This document shows positions 30,602 to 38,189 of a stretch of 64,000 nt of DNA, one piece after another. Positions within the stretch are counted from its first letter, which is position 1. Every line of letters starts with the position of its first letter. The translations under genes were made by a program, and so were the position numbers. The notes under the pieces are model-generated. The model searched no databases. It had not been told where the DNA came from and was given only the letters and a program-made list of their open reading frames with translations. The stretch is from Streptomyces roseirectus (GTDB taxonomy: Bacteria > Actinomycetota > Actinomycetes > Streptomycetales > Streptomycetaceae), in contig NZ_CP060828.1 in the NCBI RefSeq assembly GCF_014489635.1, forward strand, positions 2,642,001 to 2,706,000, in the 5' to 3' direction.

Positions 30602-32287
30602 CTACAGGGACGAGCGCTGCGGCACGGTCGCCGGGTCGTCCGGCCTGCTCCTCGTGACGTACTGGGGCACCGGCGTGTCGTCGCCGCCGGTGTCGCGGAC
30701 GAGGCCGTAGCGGATGACGCCCTGGGGCGGGCCCGTCCGGATGTCCTTCTCGATCTCCTCACGGCTCGTGGGGAAGACGATGACGCCGTAGTCGGCGCCG
30801 CGCTCGTTGACCGTGAGGGTGACGGCTCCGTCGAGGTAGAAGTACTCGTTCTGCCACATCTGCTGGGTGCCGTCGGGCAGGACGGCGTAGCCGATCGCGG
30901 GGCCGCCCATGCCGGTCGCGTAGCCGTCCGGCGCGCCCGCGAGCGGGTCGTCCATCCGGCGTCCGCCGCCGGAGGCGACGTGGAACAGCTTGCCCTCCAG
31001 GCCGGTCCAGCCGGGCATCACCAGCGCGCCCGCGCGGTATTTGGGCGAGATCTGCCAGCGCACGAGCACGTACCCCTGCCCGGTCAGCTCCACGTGGTCG
31101 CCCCGGTGCTGCATGACGGCCTTGGCGCCACCGCTGCTCACAACCCCGCGCGCGGGCCGTCGCGGGAGGCTGCCCGGCGGCTCGTCGGGGTCCGGCGCGC
31201 TGTCGACGGCGTCGACGACACTGCCGTACACAGCCGTCGGCGTGGCGCTCGGACTCGGCGTCGGGGAAGGGGAGTCGGCGGGGGCCGGGGCGCGCGGGGG
31301 CGGGACCACGGGGGCGGCGCTGGCCGTCGGGACGGTCTCGGCGCGGGCCGGCGGGTCGTCCGGGGTCCGCACGACGACGTAGGCACCGCCCGCGACCAGC
31401 GTCGCGCCCGCGGTCACCGCGACGGCCGGTTTGGTGAGCGCGCCGACGACCTTCGCCGACCAGCCGGCGCCGGCCGCCGCCACGGCCGTCTTCCCGCCGA
31501 GCACGAGCGACAGGGCGAAGCCGGCCGGGACGGGGACGAGGGCGATGCCGACGAGGAGCCGTTCGGCGGGGACGACGGGCTCGCGGGCGGTACCGCAGGA
31601 GGCGCAGCCCCTGATGTGCCGGGCGAGCCGCTTGCGCCACACGGAGTCGGGGCGGCCGTGCCAGCGGGCGGTCAGCTCCCGGAGGCCGGGGCACGCGCCC
31701 GCGAGCGCGCGGACGATCCCCCGCGAAACCTCCAGGCGTTCCTTCACGCGCTGGACCCGGACGGCGGCGTGCCGGCGGCTGATGCCGACGGCGGCGGCGA
31801 GTTCACGCCGGGTCAGTTCGCCGGAGACCTCCAGCCACCACAGGGACAGCAGGTGGCGGTCCTCGGGGTCCAGCCAGGGGACCGCCTCGGCCACTTCTCT
31901 TCGCTGGCCCGCCAACTGGAGCTTCAGGACGGTCAGTTCGGCGAAGTCGGCCGCTTCGTGCGGGGCGCTGTCGTTCTCGTCCAGCCTCGCCGGTGCCGTG
32001 CGGCGGCGGGCTCTGTCGCGGATCTGGCGCATCGCGATCGCCACGAGCCAGGAGCGGAAGCTGTCCGGGTCCCTGAGGGAGGGCAGGTTGCCGACGGCTC
32101 TCAGCATCGTCTCCTGGACGACGTCGTCGACGTCCGCGTGGCCGTTCAGGGCTCTGCCGACGATGTTGTAGACGAGGGGGAGCCAGCCCTGGACCAGGGC
32201 GTCGAGGGCCCGGCGGTCGCCGGACTGGGCGGCTCGGACGAGGGTGGGCCAGTGGGGGGCGGGGCGGCGGGCCGCTTCCATCTGCAT
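30602..32287 (-). CDS. ECF sigma factor fused to a zinc-finger/membrane/extracytoplasmic half
   Basis: A 561-aa fusion. Residues 1-185 form an ECF sigma factor: sigma-2 (DVDDVVQETMLRAV) and sigma-4 helix-turn-helix (TRRELAAAVGISRRHAAVRVQRV). Residues 225-240 contain H-x3-C-x2-C (HIRGCASC), the zinc-binding anti-sigma signature. Two hydrophobic segments follow (about 247-275 and 290-310), then a Pro/Ser-rich linker (about 320-375) and an outer domain of about 180 residues with no family I recognise. So the sigma factor is tethered to its own presumed sensor, and release would need proteolysis or a conformational change. The start ATG at 32287 has AAAAGG upstream. Confidence 0.87.
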   Translation of the reverse strand: MQMEAARRPAPHWPTLVRAAQSGDRRALDALVQGWLPLVYNIVGRALNGHADVDDVVQETMLRAVGNLPSLRDPDSFRSWLVAIAMRQIRDRARRRTAPARLDENDSAPHEAADFAELTVLKLQLAGQRREVAEAVPWLDPEDRHLLSLWWLEVSGELTRRELAAAVGISRRHAAVRVQRVKERLEVSRGIVRALAGACPGLRELTARWHGRPDSVWRKRLARHIRGCASCGTAREPVVPAERLLVGIALVPVPAGFALSLVLGGKTAVAAAGAGWSAKVVGALTKPAVAVTAGATLVAGGAYVVVRTPDDPPARAETVPTASAAPVVPPPRAPAPADSPSPTPSPSATPTAVYGSVVDAVDSAPDPDEPPGSLPRRPARGVVSSGGAKAVMQHRGDHVELTGQGYVLVRWQISPKYRAGALVMPGWTGLEGKLFHVASGGGRRMDDPLAGAPDGYATGMGGPAIGYAVLPDGTQQMWQNEYFYLDGAVTLTVNERGADYGVIVFPTSREEIEKDIRTGPPQGVIRYGLVRDTGGDDTPVPQYVTRSRPDDPATVPQRSSL

Positions 32288-32648
32288 ACCTGCACCTTTT
32301 CAGCCAGGGGTGGGCTGTCGGCAATGTCGGGGATCACAGGTGGGGACGGGGTGAGGGCGGCGGGGATAACAGTTTTTCGGAGGCTGGCGGTGAGTCGGGG
32401 TCGGCTGGGAGTCGGAAGCCAGCGGGGGTGGCCGTTCGGCTTAGCCCGTTCGGGTGGGGCGGGGAGGGGTTAGGGCGGTGCTGGGGAGGCTTTCAGGGGG
32501 GGGGATCCCTGAGAAATCTGCGGGGTGTCGGGGCGGTCGGGTCAGGGGTGGCTCGGGGGTGGGACTGGCCATGTGGCCGATACGGGGGATCTTGTCCGGG
32601 ACAGACGATGGTCGCGTCACATTCGGCACCTCGCCATCGGGAGTGTTC
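32288..32648. other. divergent promoter region between the ECF sigma and serine hydrolase genes
   Basis: No gene. The sigma-gene side contains a relatively AT-rich segment around 32368-32380 (complement GAAAAACTGTTATC) that could be promoter sequence. At about 32493-32512 an imperfect palindrome TCAGGG-N8-CCCTGA is seen. No promoter hexamers could be assigned with confidence. Confidence 0.4.
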
Positions 32649-33824
32649 ATGCGTCTTCGTCGTCGTACGGCCGTCCTCACCGCGTCGCTCGCCCTCGCGC
32701 TGGCCGCGGGCCCGCTCGCGGGTCCGGTGTTCGCGGCCCCTGGGGCGACGGGGTCGGGCTCGGCCGCTTCGGGGGCGCCGACCGGATCGGGTGCGCCGGA
32801 CGCGGTGGCGTTGGCGGCGGCGATCGCCGGGTTGCCGGACGGGGACGCGACGGCCGCGCTGGTGCGGGTCGGGGGGACGGGCGGGGTGTGGCAAGGGAGT
32901 TCGGGTGTGCACGACGTGGCGATCGGGAGGCCGGCCGATCCGGACGCGCGGTTCCGGGCCGGGTCGGTGACGAAGGTGGTGACGGCGGCGACGGTCCTGC
33001 GGCTCGCGGCGGAGGGGAAGGTGGACCTGGGGGCGCCGGTGCGGCGGTATCTGCCGGGGCTGCTCGGGCGGGAGTTCAGGGCGGTCACCGTCCGGCAGTT
33101 GCTCAACCACACCTCGGGCATCCAGCCGGGCCGGGAATCCGGCGGCACGTTCGAGGAGCAGTACGCCCACCGCTACGACACGCTGACGCCCCGGGAGGTC
33201 GTGGCCTCGGCGGTGGCGAAGGGGCCGGAGTTCTGCCCCGGCACCCGGCAGCACTACCTCAACATCAACTACACGATCCTGGGCCTGCTGATCGAGAAGG
33301 TCACCGGCCGCCCGTACGCCACCGAGGCCACCCGGCTCGTGCTGGCCCCCGCCGGGATGCGGGACACCTCCTTCCCCGGCACCGACCCCCGGATCACCGG
33401 CCCGCACAACCACGGCTACCAGGCGGTGAAGCGGGCCGACGGGACGACGGAGCTGGTGGACGTCACGGAGTGGAACCAGGCGGACCGCGCCGCGGCCGGC
33501 GACATGATCTCGACGACGGCCGACCTGGAGCGGCTGATCGCCTCCCTGTTCCGGGGGCGGATCGTCCCCGGCCCGCAGTTGCGGGAGATGTTCACGGTCC
33601 CGGCGGGGATACCCGGCGCCACCTACAGCGCCGGGCTCCAGCGGGGTGAGGTCGACGGGCAGGTCTTCTGGCTCAAGACCGGTTCCCGGCCCGGTTACAT
33701 CGCCATCGCGGGAGCGACCCGTGACCTCTCGCGGACGCTGGTCTATTCGGTGAACGCGACCGACGCGAAGGGGAGGGACATGAATCCGGTGGCCGAGCGG
33801 ATCGTCGGGGCCGCGGTCCGGTGA
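32649..33824 (+). CDS. secreted serine hydrolase (beta-lactamase/D-Ala-D-Ala carboxypeptidase family)
   Basis: A 391-aa exported protein with a signal peptide (MRLRRRTAVL, hydrophobic core, AFAA-like cleavage VFAAP near residue 30). The active-site triad of the class-C-type serine hydrolases is present: S106-x-x-K109 (AGSVTK), Y203-x-N205 (HYLNINY) and KTG (WLKTGSRPG). It probably acts on peptidoglycan peptides or an ester outside the cell. A disordered Gly/Ser/Ala linker follows the signal. The ATG at 32649 has GGGAG 7 nt upstream. It is divergent from the ECF sigma gene, and co-regulation is possible but not shown. Confidence 0.87.
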   Translation: MRLRRRTAVLTASLALALAAGPLAGPVFAAPGATGSGSAASGAPTGSGAPDAVALAAAIAGLPDGDATAALVRVGGTGGVWQGSSGVHDVAIGRPADPDARFRAGSVTKVVTAATVLRLAAEGKVDLGAPVRRYLPGLLGREFRAVTVRQLLNHTSGIQPGRESGGTFEEQYAHRYDTLTPREVVASAVAKGPEFCPGTRQHYLNINYTILGLLIEKVTGRPYATEATRLVLAPAGMRDTSFPGTDPRITGPHNHGYQAVKRADGTTELVDVTEWNQADRAAAGDMISTTADLERLIASLFRGRIVPGPQLREMFTVPAGIPGATYSAGLQRGEVDGQVFWLKTGSRPGYIAIAGATRDLSRTLVYSVNATDAKGRDMNPVAERIVGAAVR

Positions 33825-33859
33825 GGGGCGGGAAACGGGGTGCGGGGTGCGCTTTCCTC

Positions 33860-33876
33860 ATACCCCGCCGGGGTAT
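33860..33876. promoter_or_regulatory. CsoR-type copper operator, box 1
   Basis: ATACCCCGCCGGGGTAT, a perfect 7-bp inverted repeat with a 3-base centre, matches the AT-flanked C4/G4 palindrome bound by the Cu(I) repressor CsoR in Streptomyces and other actinobacteria. A -10-like TATAGG (33874-33879) overlaps its right arm, as expected for repression of the downstream gene. Confidence 0.78.
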
Positions 33877-33890
33877 AGGATCGAAGTCCC

Positions 33891-33907
33891 ATACCCCCCT
33901 AGGGTAT
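33891..33907. promoter_or_regulatory. CsoR-type copper operator, box 2
   Basis: ATACCCCCCTAGGGTAT, one mismatch from a perfect repeat, 31 bp downstream of box 1 and 32 bp before the start codon of the secreted protein. Tandem boxes suggest cooperative binding or two promoters. Confidence 0.72.
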
Positions 33908-33938
33908 ATCCCCCGAGAGGCAGAACAGGGAGCCCGTC

Positions 33939-34898
33939 ATGACCCCACTGCAGAAGATCGGCGCTTTCGGCGCCGCGCTCGCCGCGTCGTTCGGGGCCGC
34001 GTACGGGGTGGGCACGCTGGTCGGCCCGTTCGACAGCGGAACGGACACGGAACAGGCCGCGCACCGGAGCACGGACCACCAGGACACCGGGCCCGCAAAG
34101 GACACCGCGACCGACGGCTCCCACGAGAGCGGCGCCCACGAAGACCCCGGCACCGAAGGCACCACCGGCACCAGCACCGCCGCCGACACCCCCGCCGGCC
34201 TCCAGGTCACCGAAGCCGGCTACACGCTCGACCTGGAGACCAAGGCCCTCGCCGAGGACACCCCCGCCGCGCTCAGGTTCGTCGTCCGGGAGGCGGACGG
34301 TACCCCGGTGACGTCGTACCGGACCGAGCACGACAAGGAGCTGCACCTGATCGTCGCGTCGAGGGACCTGACCCAGTACCGGCACCTGCACCCGACGAGG
34401 TCGGCGGACGGCACCTGGAGCACGCCGGTGACACTGCCGGACGCCGGGAGCTACCGGGTCTTCGCGGACTTCACGCCGACGAAGGGCCGGCAGAACCTCA
34501 CCCTGGGCTCGGACCTCACGGTCACGGGCGCGTACGCGGACAGGTCGGTGCCGGAGCCGGCGGCCACGGCGACGGTCGACGGGTACACCGTCACGCTGGA
34601 CGGCGGCCTCACGGCCGGGAAGGACAGCGAACTGCGGTTCACGGTACGGAAGGAGGGCCGGCCCGTGGAGCTGGAGCCGTACCTCGGGGCGAACGGGCAC
34701 CTCGTCGCGCTGAGGGCCGACGACCTCGCGTACCTGCACGTGCACCCGCACGACAGCGCGGCGAGGGCGACGGACGTCGCGTTCACGGCGGACGTCCCGA
34801 GCGCGGGGGCCTACCGGCTGTTCCTGGACTTCAAGGCGGACGGCAAGGTGCGGACGGCGGCGTTCACGGCGGACACGGACCGGCACACCCACGGATGA
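33939..34898 (+). CDS. exported protein with two repeated His-x-His-Pro domains, probably copper-linked
   Basis: A 319-aa protein with one N-terminal membrane segment (about 8-30), a disordered acidic linker rich in Asp, Glu, Thr and His (about 33-85), and two related beta-rich domains. Each ends with the pattern L-H/V-x-V/I-x-R/S...YxHxHP...FTADVPSAGxYRxFxDF: YRHLHP near residue 150 and YLHVHP near 268. The paired histidines could bind copper. Two CsoR-type palindromes directly upstream support a role in copper handling. It ends in HTHG. The ATG at 33939 is the natural start. No CopZ or CopA gene is adjacent. The function is inferred from operators and histidines only. Confidence 0.7.
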   Translation: MTPLQKIGAFGAALAASFGAAYGVGTLVGPFDSGTDTEQAAHRSTDHQDTGPAKDTATDGSHESGAHEDPGTEGTTGTSTAADTPAGLQVTEAGYTLDLETKALAEDTPAALRFVVREADGTPVTSYRTEHDKELHLIVASRDLTQYRHLHPTRSADGTWSTPVTLPDAGSYRVFADFTPTKGRQNLTLGSDLTVTGAYADRSVPEPAATATVDGYTVTLDGGLTAGKDSELRFTVRKEGRPVELEPYLGANGHLVALRADDLAYLHVHPHDSAARATDVAFTADVPSAGAYRLFLDFKADGKVRTAAFTADTDRHTHG

Positions 34899-34990
34899 CC
34901 GCGACTTGGCCGTCCTGACCAGGTTTTGAGGGGGCGCAAGGTCGTCCATGGGGAGCCGTTGAACCCCTACTGACCTGCGAAGACAGCGCG

Positions 34991-35020
34991 TTGACAGGGG
35001 ATTCGGCGGGCTTGTAGGAC
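34991..35020 (+). promoter_or_regulatory. vegetative-type promoter of the first LAETG gene
   Basis: TTGACA at 34991-34996 and TAGGAC at 35015-35020 with an 18-bp spacer fit the HrdB-type consensus. Transcription would start about 35027, giving a short 5' leader. Confidence 0.6.
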
Positions 35021-35062
35021 GTGTGGGTCAGGCTCCTCCACAGGTCTTCCCCAAGGACGATC

Positions 35063-35773
35063 GTGCCCCTTTCTCCCCGCGTCCGCGCACTGCGCGCGAC
35101 GCGTCTCACAGGTGTCCCCGCCGCGGCGGCGGCCCTCTGTCTGGCCGTCGCGGGCAGCGCGTCGGCGTGCAGCATCCGGGACTTCTCCGCCTCCGCCGAG
35201 TGCGGCGCGGACGGTCACGGCTTCATCCGCGTCACGGACGTGGACCCGACCGGCACCCCGGCGACCGTCTCGGTGCAGGTCAAGCTCTCGATGCCGGACG
35301 ACCAGTACCGCGACATCGGCAGCCGGACGATCGAGCGTTCCGGCGCGCAGGGCACGAGCGTCGACATCCCGGTCGACTGGACGCCGGACTGGACGTACAA
35401 GGTCCACGTCAAGGCGGGCGCCTACGTCGACGAGGACATCACGCCGATGCTGACGACCCCGTCGAGGGCGTGCCCGGCCTGGTACCCCTCGCCGAGCCCG
35501 ACCCCGTCGGCCTCGGACACGCCGTCCACCGCACCGTCCACCGCACCCGCGCACGCGCCCGCCCCCGGGGACTCGCCGTCCCCCACCCCCTCCGACTCCG
35601 GCTCCACCCCCGCGAGCAACGCCCCCGCCCCGGCCGGTGGTTCGACCCACCTCGCCGAGACCGGCGCCGGCTCGTACACCGCCCCGGTCGCCGGCATCGC
35701 CGTCGGCATGGTCGTCGTCGGCGCGGGCACGGTCTTCGCGCTGCGCCGCCGCAAGGCCGCCGCCGGCGACTGA
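35063..35773 (+). CDS. LAETG sortase-anchored cell-wall protein, copy 1
   Basis: A 236-aa surface protein. A signal peptide (RATRLTGVPAAAAALCLAVAG) is cut before SASACSIRDF. The mature N-terminal domain (about 30-125) has paired cysteines and is followed by a Pro/Ser/Thr-rich wall-spanning stretch (about 128-195), the sorting signal LAETG, a hydrophobic helix and an RRRK tail. Streptomyces class E sortases use LAXTG. The GTG at 35063 follows AAGGA by 5 nt. Its paralogue lies at 46715-47413, with matching CxIRDFSA, VKAGxxVDEDI and HLAETG motifs. A terminator follows at 35840-35867. Confidence 0.9.
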   Translation: MPLSPRVRALRATRLTGVPAAAAALCLAVAGSASACSIRDFSASAECGADGHGFIRVTDVDPTGTPATVSVQVKLSMPDDQYRDIGSRTIERSGAQGTSVDIPVDWTPDWTYKVHVKAGAYVDEDITPMLTTPSRACPAWYPSPSPTPSASDTPSTAPSTAPAHAPAPGDSPSPTPSDSGSTPASNAPAPAGGSTHLAETGAGSYTAPVAGIAVGMVVVGAGTVFALRRRKAAAGD

Positions 35774-35839
35774 TCCGCGTCCGCCAAAGGCCACGGCTCC
35801 CCCGAAAACCGTCGCTTCCCGAAAGCCCGTCGCTTCCCG

Positions 35840-35867
35840 AAGGCCCGCAGCTCCCCCTGCGGGCCTT
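35840..35867 (+). terminator. hairpin terminator after the first LAETG gene
   Basis: Perfect 11-bp stem AAGGCCCGCAG / CTGCGGGCCTT with loop CTCCCC; the arm ends in CCTTCC. Just before it two 18-bp tandem units (35810-35845, CGTCGCTTCCCGAA...) differ at one base, and the second unit overlaps the hairpin. Confidence 0.65.
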
Positions 35868-36023
35868 CCGCGCGCTCCAGTCAGCTTTCCGCGCCCCAGT
35901 CGGTTTTCGACCATAGCCGGTCCGAAATGGACCGGGACGTGCCGGTTTTCGGACCGTACGTTGAAGCGGGAGCCCACGGCTCCGGGCGGATTGCACGACG
36001 GAAGAACGGGAAGCGGCAAGGCG

Positions 36024-37139
36024 ATGGTCCACGACACCTTTCACGACTGGCTCGCAGAGGCGGACAAGGTGGTGATCGCGGCCGGCGCCGGACTGAGCGC
36101 CGCCGCCGGGTACGACTACGGCGACGCCGCCCGCTTCCGGGAACTGCTGCCCGCCCTGTACCGGCTCGGGCTGCGCTCCCGCTATCTGCTGGGCGCGGCG
36201 CTGCCGCCGGACATGATGTGGGGCTACTGGGCGGTCCACATCACCGACATCCGCCACGGCACCGAGCCCAACCCCCTCTACCGTCGGCTGCGCGCACTCG
36301 TCGGCGAGCGCGACCACTGGGTGGTGACCTCCAACGTCGACGGCCTCTTCGCCCGCAACGGCTTCGACGCCGGGCGGGTGTTCACGCCCCAGGGCGACTA
36401 CGGGTTCCTCCAGTGCACGACGCCGTGCACGCGCCGGACGTGGCCGAGCGCGCCGTTCCTCCAACGGGTCCTCGCCGCGTACGACCGTGAGAGCGGACGG
36501 GTACGCGACCCCGGCGCGCTGCCGGTCTGCCCGAACTGCGGGGGCGACCTCTTCCCCAACGTCCGGGTGGGCCCGGAGTTCGTGGACGACGCGTTCATGC
36601 CGACCGGTGGACGAATGGCAAAATGGCTGAGCCAATTCCAAGTGGCTGAGCCACTCGTCCACTCAGCCACTGCTCCACTCAGCCAATCAGCCACCCAGCC
36701 ACTCGTCCGCGCGGCCACCGCTCCGCTCACTGGCCCAGCCACTACTCCACTCGACCACTCAGCCACCGCACCACCCGCCGGTTCAGCCACCACACCACTC
36801 ACTGGCTCAGCCACTCAGCCACCCACCCGCTCGGCCACCGCACCACTCACTGGCCCAGCCACTACTCCACTCACCCACACAGCCACCACTCCACCCGCTG
36901 GCTCAGCCACCACACCACCCACCCCCTCACCCACCACCCCCCTCCCCCTCCTCGTCATAGAAATCGGCGCCGGTTTCAACACCCCCGGCGTCATCCGCCT
37001 CCCCATGGAGAACCTCGTGCGACACACCCCCGGCGCCCGCCTGGTCCGTATCAACCCGGACCACCCCGCGACCCCCGAGGACCTGGCGGGAAGAGCGCTG
37101 TCCGTGCCGGTGCGGGCGGACGAGTTCCTGGCGACCTGA
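36024..37139 (+). CDS. SirTM-class (class M) sirtuin, ADP-ribosyltransferase candidate
   Basis: A 371-aa protein with the NAD-binding GAGLSAAAGYDYG motif (21-33), TSNVDGLF with N104, PQGDYG with Q123 replacing the deacetylase histidine, and a zinc site C-x3-C (131, 135) plus C-x2-C (169, 172). It resumes with LVIEIGAGFNTPGVIRLP and LVRINPDH. These features fit class M sirtuins, which transfer ADP-ribose rather than deacetylate and are paired with a macrodomain hydrolase, as here. Residues 207-307 are an octapeptide repeat [SP]-A-T-x-P-[LP]-x-x inserted between the zinc site and the last Rossmann strand, where relatives have only a short linker. The gene ends 1 bp before the macrodomain gene. 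The lipoylation partners (GcvH-L, LplA) of pathogen operons are not adjacent. Confidence 0.85.
   Translation: MVHDTFHDWLAEADKVVIAAGAGLSAAAGYDYGDAARFRELLPALYRLGLRSRYLLGAALPPDMMWGYWAVHITDIRHGTEPNPLYRRLRALVGERDHWVVTSNVDGLFARNGFDAGRVFTPQGDYGFLQCTTPCTRRTWPSAPFLQRVLAAYDRESGRVRDPGALPVCPNCGGDLFPNVRVGPEFVDDAFMPTGGRMAKWLSQFQVAEPLVHSATAPLSQSATQPLVRAATAPLTGPATTPLDHSATAPPAGSATTPLTGSATQPPTRSATAPLTGPATTPLTHTATTPPAGSATTPPTPSPTTPLPLLVIEIGAGFNTPGVIRLPMENLVRHTPGARLVRINPDHPATPEDLAGRALSVPVRADEFLAT
36642..36941 (+). repeat. 24-bp in-frame minisatellite within the sirtuin gene
   Basis: About twelve 24-bp units encode VAEPLVH, SATAPLSQ, SATQPLVR, AATAPLTG, PATTPLDH, SATAPPAG, SATTPLTG, SATQPPTR, SATAPLTG, PATTPLTH, TATTPPAG, SATTPPTP. 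Some unit pairs recur in the same order (SATQPxxR-xATAPLTG-PATTPLxH-xATxPPAG-SATTPxTx), which shows that a four- or five-unit block was itself duplicated. The DNA core is GCCAC(T/C)..CCACTC. The frame is kept throughout. Confidence 0.92.
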
Positions 37140-37140
37140 G

Positions 37141-38076
37141 ATGCCCGACTACCCCCCGACCCCGCCCACTTTCCTCACCCCGAGGAGCGGGCCGAGGGTC
37201 CTGCCGCTCGCGGCGTACCGGGACGCCGTCGACCTGGACACCCCGTTCCGCCCCACGGCCGCCCCCGCGCCGGCGGACCGCCTGGACGACCACGTCCGCG
37301 AGGCCCTGCGCCTCATGAACGCCGACCCGGCGATCGCCCGCCTCGGCCTGGCCCCCGGCTCCCTCCCGGAGCTGAAGGACCCGGCGACCGCCCGCCAGGT
37401 CCTGCGCGCCCTCCTGACGGTCCGGGACCCCGGCCCGCTCCCCGAGGGGACGGACGCGGAACTCGACGCCCTGCTCGGCGGCGAACGCCTCCTGCGCGAG
37501 ACGACCGCCCCGGCCGGACTCCCCACGCCGGACGGCCGGACGTCGCTGTGGCGCGGCGACCTCACCACCCTCGCGGCGGACGCGATCGTGAACGCCGCGA
37601 ACAGCGGCCTCCTCGGCTGCTTCCGCCCCCTGCACCCGTGCATCGACAACGCGATCCACTCCGCGGCGGGCCCCCGCCTGCGGGACGACTGCAAGGCGGT
37701 GTACGACGCGCAGGGCGCCCCCGAACCGACGGGCGTCGCGAAGGTCACGCGGGCCTACCACCTGCCGACGCGGTACGTGCTGCACACGGTCGGACCGGTG
37801 GTCCAGGGCCGCCCGGCGCCGAGCGACGCGCGGGCGCTGGCCTCGTCGTACCGCGCCTGCCTGGACCTCGCGGCCGAGCTGGACGACGTCCGCACGGTCG
37901 GCCTGTGCGCGGTGAGCACCGGCGTGTTCGGCTACCCCAAGGACGAGGCGGCCCCGCTCGCCGTCCACACGGTCACGGAATGGCTCGACGCGCACCCGGG
38001 CCGGTTCGACCGGGTGGTGTTCACGGTCTTCACCGAGGAGGACGAGAGGGCATACCGCCGGGTACTGGACGACTGA
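37141..38076 (+). CDS. zinc-containing macrodomain, protein-ADP-ribose hydrolase
   Basis: A 311-aa protein. A helical N-terminal part (about 1-130) precedes a macrodomain. The latter reads LWRGDLTTLAADAIVNAANSGLLGCF, then RPLHPCIDNAIHSAAGPRLRDDC. The G-C-F-x-P-x-H-x-C segment is the zinc-binding insertion of the MacroD type linked to SirTM sirtuins; the aspartate/asparagine ADP-ribose loop and GVFGYPKDEAA phosphate loop are intact. Such enzymes reverse the ADP-ribosylation made by the partner sirtuin. The ATG lies 1 bp after the sirtuin stop, so translation is coupled. The N-terminal part may contact the sirtuin or the target, which is a guess. Confidence 0.87.
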   Translation: MPDYPPTPPTFLTPRSGPRVLPLAAYRDAVDLDTPFRPTAAPAPADRLDDHVREALRLMNADPAIARLGLAPGSLPELKDPATARQVLRALLTVRDPGPLPEGTDAELDALLGGERLLRETTAPAGLPTPDGRTSLWRGDLTTLAADAIVNAANSGLLGCFRPLHPCIDNAIHSAAGPRLRDDCKAVYDAQGAPEPTGVAKVTRAYHLPTRYVLHTVGPVVQGRPAPSDARALASSYRACLDLAAELDDVRTVGLCAVSTGVFGYPKDEAAPLAVHTVTEWLDAHPGRFDRVVFTVFTEEDERAYRRVLDD

Positions 38077-38189
38077 CCCCCGGCGCACACAAAGGCCGCC
38101 CCCATACGACAATCACCTCGTACGACGACGGCCCACACCCCCCTTCGCGCCCCGCACCCCCCACTCCCCCCGCTAAAGCCCCGCCCCCG

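Noticed and set aside
36642..36941. CRISPR array
   Set aside because: The repeats are contiguous 24-bp units without spacers, stay in frame inside a protein gene, and no cas genes are present.
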